A DNA stretch of 64,000 nt from Desertimonas sp963772825. GTDB taxonomy: Bacteria; Actinomycetota; Acidimicrobiia; Acidimicrobiales; Ilumatobacteraceae. The position numbers and the translations under genes are program-made. The stretch spans positions 1-64,000 of the forward strand of contig CAVYYX010000012.1 in NCBI GenBank assembly GCA_963772825.1, given 5' to 3'. This document shows positions 8,640-18,448 of the stretch, piece after piece. The notes below the pieces were generated by a model. It made no database searches. It had not been told where the DNA came from and saw only the letters and a program-made list of their open reading frames with translations. Every line of letters starts with the position of its first letter. Position 1 is the stretch's first letter.

Positions 8640-11600
8640 GTGGTGGAGGTTCGTGTCCTCGGCCCGGTGGAGTTGATCGACGGCGCCGCGACCGTCCGGC
8701 TGCCGCGGGCGGAACGGACAGTGCTCGCCGCTCTGGCGTCGCGCCTGGGTGAGCGGGTGGCGGTGGACGTGTTGGTCGAGGCGCTGTGGCCGAACAAGGC
8801 GCCGCCGTCGGCACGAAAGACGCTGCAGGTCTACGTCACACGGCTGCGCCATGGGGTGGGAGTGTCGGCGATCGTCGAACGCAGCGCCGGCTACCTGCTC
8901 GACCCGGACCTTGTGTCCGTCGACGCCACACGAGCAGCCACGATGGTCGCCACGGCTCGTGAGGTGTTCCACGGCGGAGACGCCGAGACAGCCGTCGGAT
9001 TGTTAGCACAAGCGACGACGCTGTTCCGTGGCGAACCCTATGAGGGCGTGCCGGAGGAGGCGTTGCCGGCCGGGGAGATCGCCCGCTTGCACGAATTGCG
9101 GGCGACATTGGTGGAAGACACGGCCGAGGCCGCGTTGGCCTGTGGCCGCGGGCACCAACGCGTCGGCGAGCTGGAGGCGTTCGTGCAATCCAACCCCTAC
9201 CGGGAACGGGCGTGGGGACTGTTGATGCGCGCCTTGTATCAGTGCGGACGACCCGCTGATGCGCTCGACGCCTATGGCCGAGCGCGGATGGTGCTTGCCG
9301 CCGAGTTAGGGATCGAACCAGGCCCAGCACTACGCGACATCGAGCAGGCGATCCTCACCCATGACCGACGCCTTCTGTCGACCGTTGGGTCGCCGGACGA
9401 CCCGGCTACGTCGAGCTCGTCCGTTGCCCCAACGGACGTGGGGAACGTCGTCTCACTTCCGTCGGGACTCGTCACGTTCTTGCTCACCGAGCTCGAGGAT
9501 TCGACCCGGTTGCTGCAACGGCTGGGACCTGAGTACGGAGGGCTGCTCGAACGCCATCGAACGATCCTGCGAGCGGCGGTGGAGGAAGCCGGCGGTGTCG
9601 AGGTCAACGCGTTGGGTGATGTGTTGTTGGTCGCGTTCCCGACGCCGGCCTCGGCCATCGCTGCCGCCGCGGCGGGGCAACGTGCGCTCCGAGAGGAACG
9701 CTGGCCCGGGGGCGCGTCGATACGCGTAAGAATGGGCATCGCTTCAGGTGAGGCGATGCCGGCAGGTGGAGAGTACGCAGCCGAGGCGGTCGACCGCGCC
9801 GCTCGCGTCTGTGACGGGGCGCACGGAGGACAGGTTCTCGTCTCGGAGGAAAGCGCGTTGCTCGCCGGGTCGACGCTTCCACCTCGCTGCGGCCTTTCGG
9901 AACTTGGCCACTACCGCTTGAAGGGTTTCGCACAGCCTGCACTCCTGTTCGAGTTGCATGGCGATGGCATTGAATCGTCATTCCCGGCGTTGCGGGTTCT
10001 CCCGGCGGCGCGCCACAACCTGCCGGCGCCGATGAACGCGTTCATCGGACGGGAAGAGACGATGCGAACTGTCGCCAAGTTGTTGAGCGAAACCCGCCTC
10101 GTGACTCTGACCGGGCCTGGCGGAGCGGGGAAGACGCGGATTGCGCTCGAGGTGGCCGCCGGCCTGGTCGATCAGCATGAGCACGGGGTGTGGTTCGTCG
10201 ATCTGGGTCCCGTTTCTGCTGGCAAGCGGGTGCCGGGGCGAATCGCCGAGGCGATCGGTGCGAGGATCGCGGAGGACGAGTCGGCGCTCGAGGCCGTCGA
10301 GAGGACGATGCGGGACCGACGATCGCTGCTGGTCCTCGACAACTGCGAGCAGGTCATCGACGATAGCGCGGACAGCGTGCACCACATCCTCGCCGCAGCT
10401 CCCGCCGTCCGCGTGCTGGCGACGAGCAGACAACGACTCGGATTGCCCGGAGAGCACGTGTTTCAGGTTCCGCCGCTCGATATCCCCGAGGCGGGAGAAG
10501 TCTCGGCAGACACGGTGCTGGCCAGCGAATCGGTTCGACTGTTCCTCCAGCGGGCCTCCGAGCGTCGACCCGACTTCCGGGTGGCGGACGACGAGCTGCC
10601 GGCACTCGTCGAAATCGTGAGTCGACTCGATGGCATGCCATTGGCGATCGAGCTGGCCGCAGCCCGCACCTCCGTCCTCACCATCGCCGAGCTCGGCCGC
10701 CGGCTGAGCGATCGCTTTCGGCTCCTGACAACCGGCCCGGCGACGGCTCCGCGTCGCCAACAGACCCTCGCCGCCGCCATCGAATGGAGCCACGAGTCTC
10801 TGTCGACCGAAGAGCAGGTCGTGTTCCGGCGCTTGTCCGTATTCACAACCAGCTTCTCCTTCGACGGCGCCGAAGCTGTCGCGGATGGAGGCGATCTCGG
10901 CGGAATCTGGATCCTGGACCTGATCGACGGCCTTGTCACGAAGAGCCTCCTGTCAGTCGACGCGGGGACCGACGGCATGCGGTACCGGTATCTCGAAACG
11001 ATCCGCGACTATGCCCGTCTCCAGCTCGCAGGGGCCAACGAGGGCGTCGACGTTCGAGGCCGTCACGAGCTCTGGATGCTCGACTTTGTCGAGCGAGCCC
11101 AGCCCGGACTGAGCGGACCGGATTCCGGTCGCTGGTTGAATGAGTTCGAGGCATACCACGACGACATCCGCGCAGCTCTCCACTTCGGACTCGACCACGG
11201 CCATCACAGCACGGCACTTCGGCTGGCGATTGCCGCCGCCCCGTTCTGGTTCGGTCACGGCCATGCCAACGAGGGCCAGGCGTGGCTGGAACACGCCCTC
11301 GCCGACAACGCCGAAGTCGCCACCGAATCCAGGATCCGCGGGCTCACCTGGCTCGCCGATCTGGCGTTCTTCGGCCGCCGCGACTCGACCAGAGGCCTCC
11401 AAGCGTGTGGAGAGGCAATCGACCTGGCCGCCGCGGCCGGCAACCGCGTAGCCGAGTCGACGGCGCTTGCCTCCTTGGGCAACATCCTCATCCACCTCGG
11501 TCGGGGCGAGGAAGCGAGGAGCCCACTGGAGCGTGCGATCGACCTGAGCCGGCAGGCCGGGGAGCTCGGCACGCTGGCCGACGCGCTCACCTACCTGGGC

Positions 11601-12470
11601 GCCTTTGAGGGCTGGTCGGGCAGGTACGCCGAAGGCCGCCGATTGCTCGAGGAGGCCCGATCGGTCCAGAGCCAGTTGCACGACCCGAGGCGGGCGATGT
11701 GGACGATCCAGATGCTCGGCGAGTTGGCAACCGAACAGGCAAGGTATGACGAGTCACAGCACTGGATCGAAAAGGCGTTGGCGATCGCCGCCGAAATCGG
11801 CGACCGCCACTCCACTGCGAGACTTTTCGGCTGTCTCGCTCACTGCTATCTCGGCCGGGGAGATCTCCGCGCGGCCAGCCATTTCGGCGAGCAATACCTG
11901 CTCGGCTCGCGAGAGTTCGGTGATCGCGCCGGAGTCTGCTACTCGCTCGCCGACCTGGGGGAGATTGCCCGGTTGCACGGCGATCTCACATCCGCGCGGA
12001 TGCTTCTCGAGGAGAGCATTCGGGCCATTCCCGAAGGTACCGATGTCTACAGCCTGCTCATCTCACTCCACCGCCTTGGCGGCGTAGCCCGACTAGAAGG
12101 CGATCTCGAAGCGGCGACCGACCTCGAGATGGAGTCCCTCCGGCTTGCGCGAACGGCCAACGATGTCGCGAACATCTCGCAGGCACTCGACGGGCTCGCC
12201 CACATCGCAGTCGCCGAGGCAAGGCACGACCGAGCAGTCTCCCTGTTCACAGCGTCGGCTGCCAATCGAACCAGGGTCGACGCACCCATACCCGACTATT
12301 TGAAGCGAGAGCGCGACGACGGTATCGACCGAAGTCGTGCCGCGCTCGGCCAATCTGCATACCTCGACGCATCGGCCCGTGGCCTGAACGCGTCGCTTGC
12401 CGCGGTGGTCGATTCACTCATTGATCCAGACACCGGAGATGACCGGCTTCACGGTGAGATTCGGCCATGA
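8640..12470 (+). CDS. SARP/BTAD regulator fused to cyclase-like, ATPase and TPR domains
   Basis: About 1277 residues. In order: a winged-helix DNA-binding domain (about 1-95), a BTAD helical repeat domain (about 100-245, ending NPYRERAWGLLMRALYQ), a class III nucleotide-cyclase-like domain (about 280-445), an NB-ARC/AAA-type ATPase with Walker A TGPGGAGKT (about 490) and Walker B LLVLDNCEQV, then TPR-like repeats. The cyclase domain appears degenerate: the metal-binding TDIEGST motif reads TELEDST, so it is probably a sensor rather than an active cyclase. A GTG at 8616 is an alternative start; I prefer 8640, next to the conserved strand VEVRVLG. Probable transcriptional activator driven by a bound signal; the divergent small operon is a candidate target. 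Confidence 0.88.
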   Translation: MVEVRVLGPVELIDGAATVRLPRAERTVLAALASRLGERVAVDVLVEALWPNKAPPSARKTLQVYVTRLRHGVGVSAIVERSAGYLLDPDLVSVDATRAATMVATAREVFHGGDAETAVGLLAQATTLFRGEPYEGVPEEALPAGEIARLHELRATLVEDTAEAALACGRGHQRVGELEAFVQSNPYRERAWGLLMRALYQCGRPADALDAYGRARMVLAAELGIEPGPALRDIEQAILTHDRRLLSTVGSPDDPATSSSSVAPTDVGNVVSLPSGLVTFLLTELEDSTRLLQRLGPEYGGLLERHRTILRAAVEEAGGVEVNALGDVLLVAFPTPASAIAAAAAGQRALREERWPGGASIRVRMGIASGEAMPAGGEYAAEAVDRAARVCDGAHGGQVLVSEESALLAGSTLPPRCGLSELGHYRLKGFAQPALLFELHGDGIESSFPALRVLPAARHNLPAPMNAFIGREETMRTVAKLLSETRLVTLTGPGGAGKTRIALEVAAGLVDQHEHGVWFVDLGPVSAGKRVPGRIAEAIGARIAEDESALEAVERTMRDRRSLLVLDNCEQVIDDSADSVHHILAAAPAVRVLATSRQRLGLPGEHVFQVPPLDIPEAGEVSADTVLASESVRLFLQRASERRPDFRVADDELPALVEIVSRLDGMPLAIELAAARTSVLTIAELGRRLSDRFRLLTTGPATAPRRQQTLAAAIEWSHESLSTEEQVVFRRLSVFTTSFSFDGAEAVADGGDLGGIWILDLIDGLVTKSLLSVDAGTDGMRYRYLETIRDYARLQLAGANEGVDVRGRHELWMLDFVERAQPGLSGPDSGRWLNEFEAYHDDIRAALHFGLDHGHHSTALRLAIAAAPFWFGHGHANEGQAWLEHALADNAEVATESRIRGLTWLADLAFFGRRDSTRGLQACGEAIDLAAAAGNRVAESTALASLGNILIHLGRGEEARSPLERAIDLSRQAGELGTLADALTYLGAFEGWSGRYAEGRRLLEEARSVQSQLHDPRRAMWTIQMLGELATEQARYDESQHWIEKALAIAAEIGDRHSTARLFGCLAHCYLGRGDLRAASHFGEQYLLGSREFGDRAGVCYSLADLGEIARLHGDLTSARMLLEESIRAIPEGTDVYSLLISLHRLGGVARLEGDLEAATDLEMESLRLARTANDVANISQALDGLAHIAVAEARHDRAVSLFTASAANRTRVDAPIPDYLKRERDDGIDRSRAALGQSAYLDASARGLNASLAAVVDSLIDPDTGDDRLHGEIRP

Positions 12471-12610
12471 TGCCGAACATCCCCAAGCGGGCGCTGAGCG
12501 CGACCGAACGACAGCGGCGAGATCGGCCGAGACGCACACAGGAAGCGGGCATCTCCGCGCTTTCCTGCGCTCGGCGCGCGAGTCCGGGTCGGACGGGCAT
12601 GCTGGGCGCC

Positions 12611-13066
12611 ATGGCTGCTGACACCCATTACCGCGCACCCGGATGGTTCACCCGAAACATCTTCAACCGGTTCGTTGCGTTCTTGACCCGCCACGGTGTG
12701 AGCGTGCTCGGCTCCAGAGTGCTCGCGGTCAAGGGGCGCAGCAGCGGCGAGTGGCGCTCCACTCCCGTCAACTTGCTCGAGCTCGACGGTCGCCGGTACC
12801 TGGTATCGCCTCGCGGCGAGGGTCAGTGGGTTCGCAACCTGCGGGTCGCTGGCAATGGCGAACTACGGGTCGGGAGGAGGAACGAGGCGTTTCGCGCCCG
12901 GGAACTGGCTGACGACGACAAGGTCGTCGTGCTGCGGGCATATCTCAAGCGTTGGAAGCTGGAGGTCGGCGTCTTCTTCGACGGTGTCGGGCCCGACTCC
13001 ACCGACGAACAGATCCGCGCTATCGCGCCCCGCCATCCCGTGTTCGAGGTCTTGCCGCCGGCCTGA
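12611..13066 (+). CDS. Deazaflavin (F420)-dependent nitroreductase family protein
   Basis: 151 residues from the ATG at 12611, where homology begins (YRAPGWFTRNIFNR). The split-barrel pattern includes LAVKGRSSGEWRSTPVN, YLVSPRGEGQWVRNLR and a C-terminal HPVFEV. The family (DUF385/Ddn-like) binds deazaflavin F420, pointing to an F420-making actinobacterium. Upstream in-frame sequence reaching 12467 overlaps the SARP gene end and has no family features. Probably its own unit. Substrate unknown. Confidence 0.85.
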   Translation: MAADTHYRAPGWFTRNIFNRFVAFLTRHGVSVLGSRVLAVKGRSSGEWRSTPVNLLELDGRRYLVSPRGEGQWVRNLRVAGNGELRVGRRNEAFRARELADDDKVVVLRAYLKRWKLEVGVFFDGVGPDSTDEQIRAIAPRHPVFEVLPPA

Positions 13067-13308
13067 CTCTCCTGCTCGCGACAGAACGCGAGCACCGACC
13101 ATCTGCGGCGCTGCCTACGAACGCGTCGCGTCGGTCGGGAACGATGACCACGCAACCAACCGTTTCGGCTGCAACGCGAACGGGTCGCTGTAGGAGCTGC
13201 TGTCGTACAGCCGTACTCGGCGTACTTCTCGTTCGCCGGGTCGGCGAGATGCTGGGCGAGCGTCGGTTCCGGCGGACCAGTCTCGGCTGGGGAGATCGTC
13301 GGCCCTGG

Positions 13309-13941
13309 TCAACCAGTCGTCACGTGGGGCGCACAGGTGTGGTTGACCCAGGTGAGTTCGAAGTCGAGGTGGTCGGCCTGATAACCGGCGCCGTCTTGAA
13401 CGAGCAGGTAACAGCCACGGAGCCACCAGCCAACCGGGTCGAGCTCGATTGGCGTCGTGCTCCCTTGTTCGAGACGGACGAAGCTGCATGGTCCGTCGCC
13501 GATGACGCCGCTGTCATCGCAGGCGTAGAACAACCTGACGTGACTGCCGTTGTCGAACAGTGCCTCAGGAATCTGCACATTGAGCTCGAAGGGATCACCT
13601 CGCCTGGCAGCCGCGATCCCGAATTGCACGAATCTGTCGGCGTCGGGAGTCCCGGAGTGCAACACGAACGGCTCGTCACCATCACCAACAAACACGCCCG
13701 AGTCGGTCGCAGCGGTGCGCCCTTCCCGGTCACCATTGTCGAGCCAGTTGATCGCCGCAACGACGATCGTTCCGATCGCGATCGACGCAGCAGCCAGGGC
13801 TCCGATGGCCACGATCAGCTTCTGCGGCACGGTCTTCCCATCGAGGAACCGTTGCCACCATGACCTCTTCGGATTGGGTCTGTTGATGGTGGCCGCGCTG
13901 GCTTCCGACTCCTCGTCCTCGCCGAGCGCCGTGCGGTCCAC
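13309..13941 (-). CDS. Membrane-anchored extracytoplasmic protein, unknown
   Basis: 210 residues from a GTG at 13941. A charged cytoplasmic head of about 35 residues is followed by one membrane segment (LIVAIGALAAASIAIGTIVVAAI) and an outer domain of about 140 residues with four cysteines (YACDDS, GPCSF, LRGCYLL, NHTCAP), likely two disulfides. The outer domain looks beta-rich. I do not recognise the family. The 240 bases between it and the convergent nitroreductase-type gene hold nothing I can identify, and the 268 bases on its other side are also empty. Confidence 0.65.
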   Translation of the reverse strand: MDRTALGEDEESEASAATINRPNPKRSWWQRFLDGKTVPQKLIVAIGALAAASIAIGTIVVAAINWLDNGDREGRTAATDSGVFVGDGDEPFVLHSGTPDADRFVQFGIAAARRGDPFELNVQIPEALFDNGSHVRLFYACDDSGVIGDGPCSFVRLEQGSTTPIELDPVGWWLRGCYLLVQDGAGYQADHLDFELTWVNHTCAPHVTTG

Positions 13942-14209
13942 CGGCCGCAGTGTGTCACGCCGCCGGCGACTGGCTGCGGAGTTTCAGGTGTCCCAGTGGT
14001 TCACGGCGCTGCGACCTTCGTACCGGCTCGTCGCGGCGAACCGCACTGTCCTGCGCCAACCCTGCCAGCGGCCACCTCGCTTCCGGGGATCGCTGGCGCT
14101 TCAGGCGCCGCGACGTCGTGCTGGTATCGGCTATGACTGTCGAGGAGACCGGTCGCGCTGACCCGATGAATGCAGGCCGTCGGCTGATCACGAGGGAGGA
14201 CCACCTGCC

Positions 14210-14593
14210 ATGAAGGTGATTCGCATCGTTCCGAACCTGTCCTCCGAGGCCTTCGTGGCCAGTCGGGACTTCTACGTCGCGATGTTCGACCTGGTGGTCA
14301 GCGTCGAACTCGACGACTGGTATCTGCAGCTCATGCCGGAGTCCGACCCGACGCTGAACATTGGTTTCGTCAAGCCGAATCACGAACTGTTCGCCGGCCG
14401 CGCCGCATCGTCGGGGACGTACGGAGTCGTTCTGACCATCCACGTCGACGACGTGGATGAGGCGTACCAGCGGGCGAAAAGACTCGGCGCCGAGATCGCC
14501 GCCGAGATCCGCGACGAAGACTATGGCCAGCGCCATTTCCTCGTGGTCGACCCCAACGGGCTGGTGTTGAACGTCATGAGCGCCCTCCGATGA
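14210..14593 (+). CDS. VOC/glyoxalase-fold protein
   Basis: 127 residues. The fold pattern is complete: an N-terminal strand MKVIRIVPNL, the helix ASRDFYVAMFDL, a mid strand with GVVLTIHVDDVDEAYQRAKRLG, and the closing HFLVVDPNGLVLNVM. The family covers metal-dependent lyases, dioxygenases and antibiotic-binding proteins; no specific class can be assigned. GGGAGGA lies upstream of the ATG. Monocistronic. Confidence 0.82.
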   Translation: MKVIRIVPNLSSEAFVASRDFYVAMFDLVVSVELDDWYLQLMPESDPTLNIGFVKPNHELFAGRAASSGTYGVVLTIHVDDVDEAYQRAKRLGAEIAAEIRDEDYGQRHFLVVDPNGLVLNVMSALR

Positions 14594-14814
14594 CCTGAGT
14601 GTCACGCCAGCTCGCGGGGACAGGGGTTCTCGCAGCTATGGGTGTGAAGCGCGAGGGTTGCTGTCACGGGAGTGACGGTGTCCGAGCCGGAGCACGTGTC
14701 CTATCGGCCGGACCGGGGTACGTAGGACCTGTGGAGATAGATCGGGTCCGGTCGAGCTCGTGAACAAGATCCCGCACGAAGCCGACGGATGGTCAACGCC
14801 GAAGGAGCAATGAG

Positions 14815-15540
14815 ATGGCTACGAACGGCCTCAACACGACGGGCATGGACACCCCGCCGGTGGTTTCAGCCGAGGAGTGGCGGACGGCACGTGACGCGCT
14901 GTTGAAGAGAGAGAAGGCGGCGACACGTGGCCGCGACGAGCTTGCTGCCGAGCGGCGCCGGCTGCCGTGGGTTGAGATCGAGAAGCCCTACCGGTTCGTC
15001 GGACCCGACGGCGAGCAGTCGTTGGCCGACCTGTTCGACGGCAGGACGCAGCTGATCGTGTACCGGGCCTTCTTTGAGCCGGGCGTCGAGAACTGGCCTG
15101 ACGGCGGATGCTCGGGGTGCGCGATGTTCATCGACAACATGGGGCACCTCGCCCACCTCAACGTACGCGATACGACCTTCGTGCTCGTGTCGCCGGCACC
15201 TCTCGACGCCATCGAGCGCTACAAGTCACGGATGGGCTGGGACGTGCCCTGGTTCAGCACCCTCGACGAGTTCCCGCGTGACTTCGGCGTGGACGAGTAC
15301 TTCGGGCTGAACGTGTTCGTTCGCGCCGACGACCGCATCTATCGCACCTATTTCACAAACGGTCGTGCCGCCGACGCCATCGGCAACGTCTGGAGCCTGC
15401 TCGACATCACCCCGCTGGGCCGACAGGAAGACTGGGAGGACTCGCCGGATGGCTACCCGCAAGGTTCGCCGTACTCCTGGTGGAAGTTGCACGACGAGTA
15501 CAGCGCCGACGACGAGTCGTCGGCGCCATCGGCGTCGTAG
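14815..15540 (+). CDS. DUF899 thioredoxin-like protein, first copy
   Basis: 241 residues. The DUF899 pattern is clear: SAEEWRTARDALLKREKAATR at the N-terminus, then RRRLPWVEIEKPY, TQLIVYRAFFEP, the conserved CSGCAMFIDNMGHL, and WEDSPDGYPQ near the end. This family has a thioredoxin-like fold, but its enzymatic role is not established. A second copy lies at 36162-36902. The start ATG follows GGAGCAATGAG. Appears to stand alone. Confidence 0.85.
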   Translation: MATNGLNTTGMDTPPVVSAEEWRTARDALLKREKAATRGRDELAAERRRLPWVEIEKPYRFVGPDGEQSLADLFDGRTQLIVYRAFFEPGVENWPDGGCSGCAMFIDNMGHLAHLNVRDTTFVLVSPAPLDAIERYKSRMGWDVPWFSTLDEFPRDFGVDEYFGLNVFVRADDRIYRTYFTNGRAADAIGNVWSLLDITPLGRQEDWEDSPDGYPQGSPYSWWKLHDEYSADDESSAPSAS

Positions 15541-15699
15541 CTCGCAAGGTTGGCTGTGGTCAGCCGAGGGTGACTTCGGCGTGGCCGCCGACGACGGTGA
15601 TCGGCCCGTCACGATCGTCGACGACGATGGCGGCGAACTCAAGCACGTCGTCAGCCGGTCGGCAGCCACGTGTCGGTGGGCGCTCGGTAGCGTCGTGGC

Positions 15700-16317
15700 G
15701 TGATCCGCCAGCAGTTCCTCATTGGGGCGCGGATCGTCGTCGATGCCATCGACTCACCCATTGTCGCCGAGAGTTGGGACCAGCCCAGTGTGCTCGCCGA
15801 CCAGACCGTCGGCGGGCTCGCCGGGCACCTCGCCCGTGGTGCGGTGTGGGTGGTTGGCGACTACCTCGACCAACCGGCGCCTGCCCATCCGACCTTTGAG
15901 GCAGCCGACCACTACTTCGCCACGCTCGCGGCACTGTCCGATGAGGCCACCGATGGCGCGATCCGGGAGCGTGGCGCGGCCGTCGCAGCTAAGGGACCGG
16001 ACGCTGTCGTCGCCGAGGCCGCGGAGCGCCTTGCCGCCCTCGAGGTGAGGTTGCCTGCTGAGCCAGCTGACCGGATCACCGTCGTCGCCGGCGGCGCGAT
16101 GCGCCTCGACGACTACCTCGTCACACGTCTGGTCGAGCAGGTCGTGCACCTCGATGATCTCGCCCGCTCGATTGATGTCGAGCCGTGGCCGGTGCCCGAA
16201 GCCCACGTCCGCGTCGTGCTCCAGACCGGGGCCTTGATCGGCCTGCGCCGCTGCGGCGCGGCCGCAATGCTTCGGGCGCTGTACCGCAACGACGCCACGG
16301 CGCTGCCCGTCCTCTGA
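15700..16317 (+). CDS. DinB/mycothiol-dependent maleylpyruvate isomerase-like protein
   Basis: 205 residues from a GTG at 15700. The N-terminal helices with VLADQTVGGLAGHLARGAVWV and the later VTRLVEQVVHLDDLARSI match the four-helix DinB-like fold of mycothiol-dependent isomerases, with metal-binding histidines at HLARG and VVHLDD. Such proteins often use mycothiol, a thiol typical of actinobacteria. Substrate unknown; the C-terminus is short. Confidence 0.75.
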   Translation: MIRQQFLIGARIVVDAIDSPIVAESWDQPSVLADQTVGGLAGHLARGAVWVVGDYLDQPAPAHPTFEAADHYFATLAALSDEATDGAIRERGAAVAAKGPDAVVAEAAERLAALEVRLPAEPADRITVVAGGAMRLDDYLVTRLVEQVVHLDDLARSIDVEPWPVPEAHVRVVLQTGALIGLRRCGAAAMLRALYRNDATALPVL

Positions 16318-16380
16318 ACCGCAACGACGCCGACACGCGCGCACGTGAGTGGCGTCGTCGCTCGCCCAACGCAGCGCATA

Positions 16381-16396
16381 TCTGACTAAGGTCAGA
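16381..16396. promoter_or_regulatory. Inverted repeat before the MarR-GNAT gene
   Basis: TCTGACTAAGGTCAGA forms a perfect 6-bp inverted repeat with a 4-base spacer and ends four bases before the ATG at 16400. Its place over the start of a MarR-type gene suggests an autoregulatory operator; it is a prediction only. Confidence 0.5.
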
Positions 16397-16399
16397 GGA

Positions 16400-17370
16400 A
16401 TGAACGAGGAGGCGGACTTGGTCGGGTGCGTGCGACGGTTCAATCGGACCGTCACCCAACGCGTCGGCGCCCTCAACGACCAGTACCTCGCCGCGATCGA
16501 CCGCTCGGGGAGTCACGGCTGTTGTGGGAGATCGGCGAACAGGGCTGCGACATACGGAGGTTGCGGGTCCGGCTCGATCTCGACTCGGGATACCTCAGTC
16601 GCCTTCTCCGCTCGTTGGAGGCCGACGGACTGATCGAGGTCGGGCCGAGCGAGCACGACCGACGCGTCCGCACCGCACGGCTCACCGAGAAGGGCGCGGC
16701 CGAACGGAAAGTGCTCGACCGCCTCAGCGACTCCCTCGCTTGGTCAATGCTCGAACAGCTCGACGACGCCCGGCGTCAGCGCCTCGTTGCGGCGATGGGC
16801 GACGTCGACCGGCTGCTCACCGCAGCGTTGGTCCAGATTGACTCTGTCGATCCCGCGCACCCCGATGCTCAGCACTGCCTCGCCGAGTACTTCGCCGAGC
16901 TTGATCGCCGATTCGATGCCGGTTTCGATCCGGCGCGAAGCATCTCCGCCGACCTCGACGAGATGCGACCCCCCGAGGGCGTGTTCCTTGTCGCCAAGTC
17001 ACATGGCGATGCGGTCGGTTGTGGCGCACTCAAATTCCACACCGACGCACCAATCGAGCTCAAGCGCATGTGGGTCGACCCCCAATCGCGTGGTCTCGGC
17101 GTTGGCCGCCGCCTGCTCGACGAGCTCGAGCAGCGAGCAATCGCCAGCGGCAGCCGAACGGTTCGGCTCGAAACCAACAACGCCCTCACCGAAGCGATCG
17201 CGATGTACCGCGCAGCCGGCTACCGGGAGGTCGAGGCCTTCAACGACGAGCGATACGCCCACCACTGGTTCGAGAAAGACATCGGCGGAGCCCATCTCGC
17301 GACCGGTCCAACACGACGCAGAACGATCACACCGAACCACACCCCAGCCAACCCGCGCGACCGCCCCTGA
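16400..17370 (+). pseudogene. MarR-GNAT fusion regulator/acetyltransferase, one frameshift
   Basis: The start MNEEADLVGCVRRFNRTVTQR runs to about 16490; homology then continues in another frame with RRDRPLGESRLLWEIG, showing a missing base. The N-terminal half is a MarR winged helix (SRLLRSLEADGLIEVGPSEHDRR); the C-terminal half is a GNAT acetyltransferase with the acetyl-CoA loop QSRGLGVGRRLL and MYRAAGYREVEAFN. Fused proteins of this type are widespread in actinobacteria; the acceptor is unknown. Apart from the one break the gene is full length. Confidence 0.82.
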
Positions 17371-17533
17371 CGGCATGTCGATCGCGGAGGCCCAGTCGGC
17401 CGTCTGGCTTCTGCTGTCGCAGTGGTGGCTGACTGGCCCGTCTGGGGGTGTAGGGACTCCCAGTTGGATCGCCCGGGCACGGTTCGTTCGCGTAGCCCTC
17501 GATCGGTGTGCACGCGACTTCTACTCTGAGCGT

Positions 17534-17995
17534 ATGCCGCGCACAGACAGGGCATCACGCGTGATCGCTGCCCCGCCTGAGAAGGTCTACGCCGCGCTTA
17601 CCGACCCGGAGGCACTCGTTGCGTGGCTTCCACCTGAGGGCATGAGCGCACGGTTCGACCGATTCGATGCGCGGCCCGGCGGCTCCTATCGACTCGTGCT
17701 GACCTACAAGAATGCTGGAAGCGGCAGCGGCAAAGCGACCGCTGACTCGGACGTCGTAGAGGCCCGCTTCGTGAGCCTCGAGCCTGGTGTCCGTGTTGTA
17801 CAGGAAGTCGACTTCGAGTCCGACGATCCCTCGTTCGCTGGCACGATGACTATGACCTGGCACATCCGTTCCGTCGAGGGCGGGACCCTGGTCGAGATCA
17901 CAGCGGACGATGTGCCGGACGGGATCTCGGCAGATGATCACGCCGCTGGGATGGCCTCATCGCTGGCGAACCTGGCGCTGCATCTTGAGCTGTAA
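17534..17995 (+). CDS. SRPBCC/AHSA1-type ligand-binding protein
   Basis: 153 residues from the ATG at 17534. It starts with the standard RASRVIAAPPEKVYAALTDPEALVAWLPP, and has the central GGSYRLVLTY and the closing helix HAAGMASSLANLALHL. The fold forms a hydrophobic pocket for lipids or small molecules. In-frame sequence upstream is not homologous. No operon partner. Confidence 0.85.
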   Translation: MPRTDRASRVIAAPPEKVYAALTDPEALVAWLPPEGMSARFDRFDARPGGSYRLVLTYKNAGSGSGKATADSDVVEARFVSLEPGVRVVQEVDFESDDPSFAGTMTMTWHIRSVEGGTLVEITADDVPDGISADDHAAGMASSLANLALHLEL

Positions 17996-18304
17996 GCCTG
18001 GCTGGGACTGGAGCGGCCGACGCCGTAGGACTGCGCCCGAGTCGGCGATCCGCGATGGCCTCGTCACGACTCCCGGCGACGCGTCGACGGTGGATGAGCA
18101 CCACTGACGCGCACAGACTCGCCACACACCGAACGACAGCCGCGAACGCCCGGGAGACGATGCCGAACGGCATGGCGGTATCTGATGCTCGCCGTCAACC
18201 TCGGCCAGTCGTGGGTGCCGAGCCTTTCGGCGGAGCGGTCGGTTCGGACTGTCCCGATCTGGCTGAGATGGTTCCCTCTCGGTCCGACGGGGAACGATTG
18301 CGGC
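17996..18304. other. Intergenic, no gene recognised
   Basis: About 309 bases between the SRPBCC gene and the metallothionein-like gene. No open frame here has family features or a convincing ribosome site. It must hold the promoter of the metallothionein-like gene. Confidence 0.5.
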
Positions 18305-18448
18305 ATGGATGAAGCGAAGAACGTCCCTGGGACTCGCTTGACGTGCACGAACGCCGACTGCGACTGCGAGCTGCAGATCAACACCCCGTGCCCGCACGGC
18401 AGCAGCTACACCTGCGCCTGCGGGCATGCGTTCGAGCCTGTCGCGTAG
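18305..18448 (+). CDS. Small metallothionein-like protein
   Basis: 47 residues with six cysteines and two histidines in LTCTNADCDCELQ, TPCPHGS and YTCACGHAF. The spacing, CxCE then C-x-C-G-H, matches short actinobacterial metallothionein-type peptides that bind zinc, copper or cadmium. I chose the ATG at 18305 because the motif-bearing part begins right after it. Metal identity is not visible. Confidence 0.75.
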   Translation: MDEAKNVPGTRLTCTNADCDCELQINTPCPHGSSYTCACGHAFEPVA

